DNA of 64,000 bases from Paenarthrobacter sp. Z7-10. Its GTDB lineage: Bacteria; Actinomycetota; Actinomycetes; Actinomycetales; Micrococcaceae. The stretch spans positions 1 through 64,000 of the forward strand of contig NZ_JADPVH010000012.1 of assembly GCF_026932795.1 (NCBI RefSeq), written 5' to 3'. Position numbers and translations under genes: made by a program. Under the pieces are notes generated by a model, which ran no database searches, had not been told where the DNA came from, and saw only the letters and a program-made list of their open reading frames with translations. Below are positions 31,943-39,847 of this stretch, piece by piece. How positions within the stretch are numbered: position 1 is the first letter of the stretch; the number at the start of each line of letters is the position of its first letter.

Positions 31943-33103
31943 TCAGATTTGTTCCCAGCGGAAAAGGGTGGAAATGCCCATCCCGCCGGCGATGCTGACC
32001 ATGCCCAGCGCCGTTTGCCCCGGAAGGGAACCTGAGCGGGCCTGCGCGAAGAGCCGGGTGACCAGGACGGCTCCGGACGCACCGTATGGATGGCCCAGCG
32101 CCAGTGCGCCACCCTGCGCATTGATCCGTCCGGGGTCGATCCCCAGCAGATCCAGCACCGCCAGCACTTGGGCAGCAAACGCCTCATTGAATTCGATCAG
32201 GCCAATGTCCTCCAGCCGCTCTCCGGTCCGGCGCAGCAACTCCCGCGTTGACGACTCGGCACCGACGCCAAGGTAAGCAGGCTCATTGCCGCTGACCGCG
32301 CTGTCCACAAAGGCCAGCGCCTCCTGCGCTCCCAGCTGCCGGGCCTTGGCCCGGCTGGTGACGACAACGGCGCAGGCACCATCGCTGTAGGGGCAGGAGT
32401 TTCCCGCGGTCACGGTACCGCCGGGCACGAAGGCTGCCGGAAAACGGGCCAGCAGCTCCGGTGTCAGGGACGGGCGCGGTCCCTGGTCGGCGGCCAGCTG
32501 GGGCAGCTCCACCAGTTCGGTCCTGAAGGCTTGCCCGGAGCGGGCGGCCACTGCCAGTCGGTGACTCCGCAGCGCGAACTGATCCTGCCGGTCCCGGCTG
32601 ATGCCGTAGCGGACAGCGACGTTTTCCGCGGCAGTGCCGACGTCGGTGTCACCGAGCCAAAGAGGGGCAAACTGGGCCCGGTCATAAAAGTCCAATGAGC
32701 CGTCCGGCAGGCGATGTGCCCGGGCCGGTGCGGTACTGATGCTCTCCACACCGCCGGCCAGGTAGGCATCTCCGGCTCCCGCCGCCACAAGCCTGGCGGC
32801 CAGCACGATCGCTTCAAGTCCGGAACCGCATTGCCGGTCCACCGTAAGGCCGGGCACGCCCACCGGCAGACCGGCCGTGAGTGATGCAAGCCGGGCGACA
32901 TTTCCGCCACCGCCCACGGCGTTGCCCATGATCACATCGCTGACCTGTCCATCCTGAAGTCCTGTGTCCAGCAGGACCTGGCGCAGCACCGGAGCCAGCA
33001 GGTCATGGGCGGGCACGCCCCGAAAGGCTCCGCCGGCGCGGCCGATAGCCGTCCGGCGCGCGGCAATGATTACCGGCTCCCGATCAGCTGAGGCGGCGGA
33101 CAC
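31943..33103 (-). CDS. Thiolase-like protein with second Cys replaced by Ser
   Basis: 386 residues, thiolase fold. The acyl-accepting cysteine is present (TVDRQCGSGLEAI, residue ~91), as are NEAFAAQVLAVLD and GHPYGASGAVLVTRL. At the C-terminal motif, where thiolases read C-x-G-G, it reads VSIAGGMGIS, so the acid/base Cys is Ser. It may condense or cleave acyl chains differently from normal thiolases. The GTG at 33103 has AAGGAT upstream and lies 20 nt inside the ligase gene's end. It is adjacent to bioYMN and comparable to Bacillus yhfS. Confidence 0.8.
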   Translation of the reverse strand: MSAASADREPVIIAARRTAIGRAGGAFRGVPAHDLLAPVLRQVLLDTGLQDGQVSDVIMGNAVGGGGNVARLASLTAGLPVGVPGLTVDRQCGSGLEAIVLAARLVAAGAGDAYLAGGVESISTAPARAHRLPDGSLDFYDRAQFAPLWLGDTDVGTAAENVAVRYGISRDRQDQFALRSHRLAVAARSGQAFRTELVELPQLAADQGPRPSLTPELLARFPAAFVPGGTVTAGNSCPYSDGACAVVVTSRAKARQLGAQEALAFVDSAVSGNEPAYLGVGAESSTRELLRRTGERLEDIGLIEFNEAFAAQVLAVLDLLGIDPGRINAQGGALALGHPYGASGAVLVTRLFAQARSGSLPGQTALGMVSIAGGMGISTLFRWEQI

Positions 33104-34547
33104 GAGGATCCTTCTGGCTGATCCAATCGGCCAGCAGGCTGCGGCTGACCTTTCCGCCGGGGGTCAGGGGCAACTCACTGAGCGCAAAGTAGGCACCAGG
33201 GCGCTTATAGTCCGGCAGTGCCACCCTCGCCTCGGCACGCAGTGTGGTGGCCGTCGGACCAAAACCGGCCGCGGTGGCGGGCAGGACAGCCGCGGCAATC
33301 TTGTGCCCTCGGGCTCCATCCGGCAATCCTGCCACTACGGCGGCGGCCACGCCGGGAACATCCAGCAGTGCCAGTTCCACTTCGTGTGGGTAAACGTTAT
33401 GGCCTGCCGTGACCATCATGTCCGAACGCCTGCCGAGCATATGCAGCACGCCGTCCGGCGCCAGGAAGCCCTGGTCCCCTACCGTGCACCAGTCGCCCTC
33501 GCGGCTGAAGGCCAGTCCGTCGTCGCCCCACAAATAGCCGCCGCTGACCAGATCACTGCGCGCATGGATGGTGCCCGGCTCCGAACAAGCCAGCTCCGCT
33601 CCATCGCTGCCGCGAATACTCAGCTGCACTCCGGGGAAGGCAGGTCCGACGGCGGTACCCGTTCGTTGGTCAGGTGCCCCCGGATCGAGCCGGGCCGCGG
33701 CCAGGAATCCCAGCTCCGAGGCGCCGTAGTATTCAAAAATGGTGGCGTTAGGGGCCCATCGCCTGGCCGCCGCCAGCGTGTGGGCATCCAATCTAGCGCC
33801 GGCACTGATGATGGACCTGATGCCCGCACCTTGGGGCGCGGCAGCACTGGGTGCGGCCGTATGGGGTGTGTTCGCCAGGTTCCCGCGTTCGGCAATCATC
33901 CGCAGCATGGCCGGTGCCACCACCAAGCGGGTGACGCCGTACCCGGAAATGCATCTGAAAACCTCAGCCAGGTCGAAGGCCGGGAGTGTAACAAAGGGTG
34001 CGCCCGCATACAGGCACTCCGCCAGGGCATACAAATTCAGGCTGGCTGAAAGCGGACCTGGTGCCAGCGTGACATCGTCCTGAGCCAGGCCGAAATAGTC
34101 GATGCTGCGATCAAAGGAAACCTGCCACGAACCCCTGCTCCGGCTGAACCCCTTCGGCACGGCGCTGGTGCCGGACGTCAAGCCGACCAGGAAGGTTGAC
34201 GCCGCCGGACCATCTTCGAGGAAACCCAGGTCCGGGCCCCCGATAGCTGGTTCCTCCGCACTCCAGTCCGCGGCAGCCAGTCGCTGCTGGACAGCCACAC
34301 GCTGAGCCGCAGGCCATTGCGGGTTCAGCACAGCACACCGTCGCTTGCCTGCGACGGCAGCCGTAAACCCTGCCACCAGCTCAACGGAATTGAGCTGACA
34401 CAACGCGGTGACGCAGTCCGTTCCCGGAAGCATCCCCGTCGCCAGCGCCACCAGCTCCGCATAGGACAGCCGGCTCCCGCCCACGCCGACGGCCAACCGG
34501 TCGGGGTGCTCCCGAGCCCAGCGCTGCAGTCGGTCCAGAAATGGCAT
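33084..34547 (-). CDS. AMP-forming acyl-CoA synthetase/ligase
   Basis: 487 residues from ATG 34547. The adenylation motifs are complete: P-loop TSGTSAVPKG, FEYYGASELGF, GDQGFLAPDGVLHMLGRRSDM hinge region and the catalytic lysine in LTPGGKVSR near the C-terminus. It should activate a fatty or dicarboxylic acid to its CoA thioester. It overlaps the thiolase-like gene, and with bioYMN opposite it mirrors Bacillus bioY-yhfT-yhfS (yhfUTS). A role in making a pimelate-type biotin precursor has been proposed for that pair; here it is inference. Confidence 0.85.
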   Translation of the reverse strand: MPFLDRLQRWAREHPDRLAVGVGGSRLSYAELVALATGMLPGTDCVTALCQLNSVELVAGFTAAVAGKRRCAVLNPQWPAAQRVAVQQRLAAADWSAEEPAIGGPDLGFLEDGPAASTFLVGLTSGTSAVPKGFSRSRGSWQVSFDRSIDYFGLAQDDVTLAPGPLSASLNLYALAECLYAGAPFVTLPAFDLAEVFRCISGYGVTRLVVAPAMLRMIAERGNLANTPHTAAPSAAAPQGAGIRSIISAGARLDAHTLAAARRWAPNATIFEYYGASELGFLAAARLDPGAPDQRTGTAVGPAFPGVQLSIRGSDGAELACSEPGTIHARSDLVSGGYLWGDDGLAFSREGDWCTVGDQGFLAPDGVLHMLGRRSDMMVTAGHNVYPHEVELALLDVPGVAAAVVAGLPDGARGHKIAAAVLPATAAGFGPTATTLRAEARVALPDYKRPGAYFALSELPLTPGGKVSRSLLADWISQKDPRVRRLS

Positions 34548-34657
34548 CGGGGTCAAGCCTAGGCGATTCTCCGTCCCGGCCCACAGCTTCCTGCCTGTGT
34601 GTCGCCAGGGCGCGGACCCGGCCAGCGATATGCTGACCCTGTCCGTCGTCGAACTGC

Positions 34658-35002
34658 CTAGATATTGAAGCCCAGCGCCCGCATCTGGTCGCGGCCGTCG
34701 TCCGTGATTTTCTCCGGACCCCACGGCGGCATCCACACCCAGTTAATCCGCCAGGCGTCCACCATGTCCGTGATGGCGGCCTCCACCTGCTCCTCGATCA
34801 CGTCCTGCAGCGGGCAGGCCGCCGTGGTCAGGGTCATGTCCAGCAGCAGGGCTCCGTCCTCCGCGTAGCGCAGTCCGTACAGCAGACCGAGGTCCACTAC
34901 GTTCACGCCGAGCTCGGGGTCAATGACGTCTTTGAGCGCCTCTTCGAGGTCCTCGAGATTTGCCTGCGCTCCGGCGGCCTGGCTCGTATCGATATCAGTC
35001 AT
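34658..35002 (-). CDS. sufT: SufT-type Fe-S assembly factor (DUF59/MIP18)
   Basis: 114 residues with the DUF59 signature DPELGVNVVDLGLLYGL and the conserved cysteine in TTAACPLQDVIEEQV. SufT proteins assist maturation of Fe-S proteins. It ends the suf operon, 38 nt after sufC, with AAGGA before its ATG. In mycobacteria sufS and sufU lie between sufC and sufT; both are absent here. Confidence 0.92.
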   Translation of the reverse strand: MTDIDTSQAAGAQANLEDLEEALKDVIDPELGVNVVDLGLLYGLRYAEDGALLLDMTLTTAACPLQDVIEEQVEAAITDMVDAWRINWVWMPPWGPEKITDDGRDQMRALGFNI

Positions 35003-35040
35003 GATTCCTTCTTAGGCTCTCTGGAATGCCTGTGGCCTTC

Positions 35041-35808
35041 TTATGCCTGTGCGGCGACGGTGGGGAGGAAGCGGTCGTAGCCTTCGTCCTCAAGACGGTC
35101 GGCGAGTTCCGGGCCGCCCTCCTCGGCGATCCGGCCGTCCACGAAAACATGGACGAAGTCCGGACGGATGTAGCGCAGGATCCGGGTGTAGTGCGTGATC
35201 AGCACAGTGCCCAAGTTTCCGCCCTCACTGGCGCGGTTGACACCTTCGGAAACCACCTTGAGTGCGTCGACGTCCAGGCCGGAGTCGGTCTCGTCCAGGA
35301 TGGCGAACTTCGGCCCGAAGAGCTCCAGCTGGAGGATTTCGTGGCGCTTCTTTTCGCCGCCGGAGAAGCCTTCATTGACGTTGCGCTCAGCGAACTCCGG
35401 CTCAATCCGCAGCTCGGCCATAGCCGCCTTGACGTCCTTCGTCCAGGTCCGCAGTTTCGGGGCGGTGCCGTCGATGGCGGTCTTGGCGGTGCGCAGGAAG
35501 TTGGTCATCGTGACACCGGGGATTTCCACCGGATACTGCATGGCCAGGAAAACACCGGCACGGGCACGCTGGTCCACGCTCATCTTGAGCACATCTTCGC
35601 CGTCGAGAGTGATCGATCCGCTGTCCACGAGGTAGCGCGGGTGCCCGGCGATGGTGGACGCCAGCGTGGACTTGCCGGAGCCGTTGGGGCCCATGATGGC
35701 GTGCGTCTCACCGGTGTTGATGGTCAGGCTGACGCCCTTGAGGATGGGCTTGCGGCCCTGCTCCGTCTCGATACTGACGTGCAGATCCTTGATTTCGAGA
35801 GTAGACAT
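35041..35808 (-). CDS. sufC: SufC, Fe-S cluster assembly ATPase
   Basis: 255 residues. Walker A MGPNGSGKSTLAS, the SufC-type signature GFSGGEKKRHEILQL, Walker B FAILDETDSGLDVDAL and switch His in ITHYTRIL. It forms the SufBC2D scaffold complex with the products of the two upstream genes. Length and motif set are normal. GGAG lies about 10 nt before the ATG. Confidence 0.97.
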   Translation of the reverse strand: MSTLEIKDLHVSIETEQGRKPILKGVSLTINTGETHAIMGPNGSGKSTLASTIAGHPRYLVDSGSITLDGEDVLKMSVDQRARAGVFLAMQYPVEIPGVTMTNFLRTAKTAIDGTAPKLRTWTKDVKAAMAELRIEPEFAERNVNEGFSGGEKKRHEILQLELFGPKFAILDETDSGLDVDALKVVSEGVNRASEGGNLGTVLITHYTRILRYIRPDFVHVFVDGRIAEEGGPELADRLEDEGYDRFLPTVAAQA

Positions 35809-35826
35809 ACCCTATTTTCTCCTTGT

Positions 35827-36195
35827 TTAAGCTTCAAGTTCCGGGGTGTGGACCCCGTTCAGAATTTTTGTTACGTCCACGTAGACGTTGCCGGCGTCGA
35901 TGCTCAGTGCAAAGACCGGAACCGGTTCGTACGCGGGCAGCGTCAGCGGCTCGCCGGTGCGCAGGTCGAAGGAGCTGCCGTGAGCCCAACATTCAATCGT
36001 GCTGCCCTCCACATCCCCCTCGCTGAGCGAGATTTCGGCGTGCGAGCAGGTGTCCCCAATGGCGTGCAGGGTTCCCTCGGAGTCCTTCACAATGGCCACC
36101 GGATAGTCGTCGATCTCAATCCGCAGCGCGCTTTTGAGCTCCACGTCTTCGACCCTGCAGACCAGCTCACCCGAGGGCTCCGCGGACGCCGACAT
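35827..36195 (-). CDS. Rieske [2Fe-2S] ferredoxin of the suf operon
   Basis: 122 residues. Both cluster motifs are present: C-x-H in GDTCSHAEISL and C-x2-H in IECWAHGSSFDLRTG, so it binds a Rieske-type [2Fe-2S] cluster; there is no membrane anchor or oxygenase domain. It resembles the small NirD/dioxygenase-ferredoxin type found between sufD and sufC in actinobacteria. It may deliver electrons to cluster assembly. Its start overlaps the sufD stop by one base. Confidence 0.9.
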   Translation of the reverse strand: MSASAEPSGELVCRVEDVELKSALRIEIDDYPVAIVKDSEGTLHAIGDTCSHAEISLSEGDVEGSTIECWAHGSSFDLRTGEPLTLPAYEPVPVFALSIDAGNVYVDVTKILNGVHTPELEA

Positions 36196-37535
36196 TAGAG
36201 GGCCCCAGCTTTCAGTTCGCGCTCCACGGCGTCGCGAAGACGCTCCTCCAAAGCGGGTACCTTGATCTGCTGGATGATTTCGTTCAGGAAGCCGCGGACC
36301 ACCAGCCGTCGGGCCACATCTTCCGGAATGCCGCGGGTCTGCAGGTAAAACAGCTGCTCATCATCGAATCGTCCGGTCGCGCTGGCATGGCCGGCGCCCA
36401 GGATCAGCCCGGTTTCGATCTCAAGGTTCGGCACAGAATCTGCACGCGCGCCCTGGGTCAAAATCAGGTTGCGGTTCATTTCGTAGGTGTCGGTGCCTTC
36501 GGCTTCCTTGCGGATCAGCACGTCCCCGACCCAGACCGAGTGCGCGTCCTGGCCCTGCAGTGCGCCCTTGTAGGTGACACGGGATTTACAGTTCGGCACG
36601 GCATGGTCCACGAACAGCCGCTGCTCGAAATGCTGCCCCGCGTCCGCAAAATACAGACCGTACATTTCCACGTCGCCACCGGGTCCGGCAAAGCGCGCGG
36701 ACGGAGTGATGCGCACCAAGTCACCGCCGAGGTTGATCACGACATGCTTGATTTTCGCGTCGCGGCCCACCTTGATCTGCTGCGAACTGGCGTGCACGGC
36801 TCCATCGGCCCAATCCTGGATGCTGACCACCGTCAGCCGGGCGCCGTCGTCGACGACGATTTCGACATTTTCGGAGACGACGGCGGAGCCGCGATGGTCC
36901 AGCACGACGACGGCGCTGGAGTTCCGCTCGGCGTGCACCAGCAGGTGGCTGGCTGCGGGCGCCGTCCCCGCGCCGGTGAGCGTCAGGGTAGTGACCTGAT
37001 CCTCACTGTCGGCCACGAAGTCGGCCGGGATGGTGACGACCGTCGCCTCGGTAAAGGCCTCCCAGGCGGCAGCGGAAACCCGATCCTCGGGAATACCAGC
37101 GGTTCCGATGCGTCCGTCGCTGCGGTCCACGCTCTGCACGCGGACGTCGTCGGGCTTGGATACCTCGATAACCGGAGCCGCACCGTTGAGTGTGACCTTG
37201 TCCAGTCCGCGCAGGCGCTTGAGCGGCGTAAACCGCCAGTCCTCCTCACGGCCCGTAATCGCCAGGAAATCCGCGGTGTGGTAGCTGGTCAGCCGGCCGG
37301 CGCGCGAGCTGTCGGGAATCCCGGCACCCCCGCCATGGCTGTGGGCTTTGGCCGAGGCACCGGCCAGCGGCGATCCCGCTGGATTGATCTCGGAGAGCTG
37401 CTCGCCCTCCTCGTTCATGCCGGCAATCCGTCGGACGTCACTGGCGCGCCCGGTGCCCGGCGTACCGGTGTCCCCGGTCTTCGCGGCGTCGGTTTCCCGG
37501 GCCAAAGTTTCCTCGGTAAGTTCAGCGTTCGTCAT
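36195..37535 (-). CDS. sufD: SufD, Fe-S cluster assembly scaffold subunit
   Basis: 446 residues. The right-handed beta-helix core (EIVVDDGARLTVVSIQDWADGAVH, LGGDLVRITPSARF) and C-terminal SufBD motif (GLILGAGHASATGRFDDEQLFYLQTRGIPEDVARRLVVRGF, split across helices) are clear. The N-terminal ~75 residues are low-complexity. It pairs with SufB as cluster scaffold. The ATG overlaps the sufB stop by one base, so translation depends on sufB being translated through. Confidence 0.95.
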   Translation of the reverse strand: MTNAELTEETLARETDAAKTGDTGTPGTGRASDVRRIAGMNEEGEQLSEINPAGSPLAGASAKAHSHGGGAGIPDSSRAGRLTSYHTADFLAITGREEDWRFTPLKRLRGLDKVTLNGAAPVIEVSKPDDVRVQSVDRSDGRIGTAGIPEDRVSAAAWEAFTEATVVTIPADFVADSEDQVTTLTLTGAGTAPAASHLLVHAERNSSAVVVLDHRGSAVVSENVEIVVDDGARLTVVSIQDWADGAVHASSQQIKVGRDAKIKHVVINLGGDLVRITPSARFAGPGGDVEMYGLYFADAGQHFEQRLFVDHAVPNCKSRVTYKGALQGQDAHSVWVGDVLIRKEAEGTDTYEMNRNLILTQGARADSVPNLEIETGLILGAGHASATGRFDDEQLFYLQTRGIPEDVARRLVVRGFLNEIIQQIKVPALEERLRDAVERELKAGAL

Positions 37536-39016
37536 TAACCGACGGCCCCTTCCATCTGCAGTTCGATCAGGCGGTTGAGCTCCAGCGCGTACTCCATCGG
37601 GAGCTCGCGGGCAATAGGCTCAATGAACCCGCGGACAATCATCGCCATGGCTTCGTCCTCGGGCATGCCGCGGGACATCAGATAGAACAGCTGCTCCTCG
37701 CTGACGCGCGAAACCGTGGCCTCATGTCCCATGGTCACATCGTCTTCGCGGACGTCGACATACGGGTACGTGTCCGAGCGCGAGATGGTGTCCACCAGCA
37801 GTGCATCGCAGCGGACGGTGTTGGCGGAGTGGGTGGCACCCTCGCGGATCTGCACCAGGCCACGGTAGGCGGACCGTCCCCCACCGCGGGCCACCGATTT
37901 GGAGATAATGGAGGACTGCGTGTTGGGCGCGATGTGGACCATCTTGGAACCGGTGTCCTGGTGCTGGCCCTCACCGGCGAAGGCAATGGACAGCGTTTCG
38001 CCCTTGGCGTGCTCGCCCACCAGGTATACCGCCGGGTACTTCATGGTGACCTTCGAGCCAATGTTGCCGTCAACCCATTCCATCGTGGCTCCCTCGTGCG
38101 CAATGGCACGCTTGGTGACCAGGTTGTACACATTGTTCGACCAGTTCTGGATCGTGGTGTAGCGCACGCGGGCGCCCTTCTTCACCACGATTTCGACGAC
38201 GGCGGAGTGCAGCGAGTCCGAGGTGTAGATCGGCGCGGTGCAGCCCTCGATGTAATGAACGTAGCTCTCCTCGTCCGCAATGATCAGGGTGCGCTCGAAC
38301 TGCCCCATGTTCTCGGTGTTGATGCGAAAGTAAGCCTGCAGCGGAATCTCCACGTGCACGCCCTTGGGGACCTAGACGAAGGAGCCGCCGGACCACACCG
38401 CCGTGTTCAGGGACGCGAACTTGTTGTCCCCGACCGGAATGATCGTACCGAAGTACTCCTGGAAAATCTCCGGATGCTCGCGCAGGGCTGTATCCGTGTC
38501 CAGGAAGATGACGCCCTGGCGCTCCAGATCCTCGCGGAGCTGGTGATAAACCACCTCAGACTCATACTGTGCCGCGACACCGGAGACCAGACGGCCGCGC
38601 TCGGCTTCCGGGATACCAAGCTTTTCGTAGGTGTTCCGGATGTCCTCCGGCAGGTCCTCCCACGATTTCGCCTGCTTCTCGGTGGACCGCACGAAATACT
38701 TAATGTTGTCGAAGTCAATGCCGGAGAGGTCGGCTCCCCACGTGGGCATGGGCTTGCGGTCGAAGTACTTCAGGCCCTTCAGGCGCAGGTTTAGCATCCA
38801 CTCCGGCTCGCCCTTCTTGGCCGAAATGTCGCGTACCACTTCCTCGCTGAGGCCGCGCCGGGCGTTAGCTCCGGCATCGTTCTTGTCCGACCAACCGAAG
38901 GCATAGTTACCAATGCCTTCAAGCTCCGGGTTCTTTTCCAGAATGTCGGAGATGGTGGTGTCAGGGACGACTGTGTCGCCAATGCCAATATCCTGTGCTA
39001 GCTGATCCGTCATCAT
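37535..39016 (-). pseudogene. sufB: SufB scaffold gene with an in-frame TAG at codon 215
   Basis: 493 codons of otherwise complete SufB (DTVVPDTTISDILEKNPELEGI at the start; [56 protein letters not shown] later). The frame is broken once, at 38372-38374 on the minus strand, where SGGSFV-stop-VPKGVHV replaces the invariant SGGSFVYVP: a Tyr codon changed to TAG. Everything else, including the coupled sufR and sufD junctions, looks intact. SufB is normally essential where Suf is the only Fe-S system. Sequencing error, true nonsense mutation or readthrough are all possible. Confidence 0.93.
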
Positions 39017-39801
39017 GGCCTTTCTTGCTGATGGTTGGACACATCGGTTTCCGTCGAAGCGCCCGCTTCCACTGTAATGGTGGCTGCGGCCGTCCGGCCG
39101 GTTGGTATGTGGGTGGTACAGACGTGGCCGCCGCGGGCCAGAGTGGACAGGCGGCGTACGTCAACCCCGAGCAGGCGCGAAAAGACTTTCGTCTCGGCCG
39201 CGCAGAACTGCGGAAACTCCGCCGCCAGTTCCTGGACCGGGCAGTGCCCTTGGCACAGCTGCTCGGCGGACATGGCCGGCGCGCTGTGCACCGCAGCTGC
39301 TGAAGCTGCGAAACCATCGGCGTTCAGCGCCGCCGCGAGTGCACCGGCACGGGCTGCCACATCGGAACCTGCCTGTTGGACGATCGGCAAATAGCGGCGT
39401 TCCATCTTTTCAAAACGCTGTGCCGCGAACGCCTCGATCGCCGCGCTCCCGCCCGTGGCCGAGAGCTGCTCCAATGCCGTGCGGGCAATGTCCAGATAGT
39501 CATCGCCCAGCTCGGACTGACCGCGTTTGGAGAGCACATACCGCCTCGCCGGGCGACCGGCTCCGGCGGGCGCCGCCGAGGTTCGCTTAATCTCGATGAC
39601 ACCGTTCCTGGCCAGCGTGTCCAGATGCCGGCGCACTGCCGCCGGCGTCAGCTTCAGCAGCACACCCAATTGGGCCGCGCTGACCGGACCGTGCTCCAGC
39701 ACCGCCGCGCGCACCCGGTCCCGGGTCCGCTCGTCGTTCTCCGCCCCGCCCGCGACGGCGCACGGAGCAGCGTCGGGAAACTGAGAGGTCATGGAATACA
39801 T
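39013..39801 (-). CDS. sufR: SufR, Fe-S-sensing repressor of the suf operon
   Basis: 262 residues. An N-terminal winged helix (AAQLGVLLKLTPAAVRRHLDTL, residues ~42-63) precedes a C-terminal Fe-S binding region: LCQGHCPVQ, FPQFCAAET and GGHVCTTHIP supply the cysteine ligands. It represses suf genes when holding a [4Fe-4S] cluster. Its stop overlaps the sufB start (ATGATGA). ATG 39801 fits a leaderless start (CATACT then TGTGTT then ATG); ATG 39792 is the alternative. Confidence 0.9.
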   Translation of the reverse strand: MYSMTSQFPDAAPCAVAGGAENDERTRDRVRAAVLEHGPVSAAQLGVLLKLTPAAVRRHLDTLARNGVIEIKRTSAAPAGAGRPARRYVLSKRGQSELGDDYLDIARTALEQLSATGGSAAIEAFAAQRFEKMERRYLPIVQQAGSDVAARAGALAAALNADGFAASAAAVHSAPAMSAEQLCQGHCPVQELAAEFPQFCAAETKVFSRLLGVDVRRLSTLARGGHVCTTHIPTGRTAAATITVEAGASTETDVSNHQQERP

Positions 39802-39847
39802 AACACAAGTATGACGTAATCTAGTCCCGCCCACCAGTAAGGCGGGC

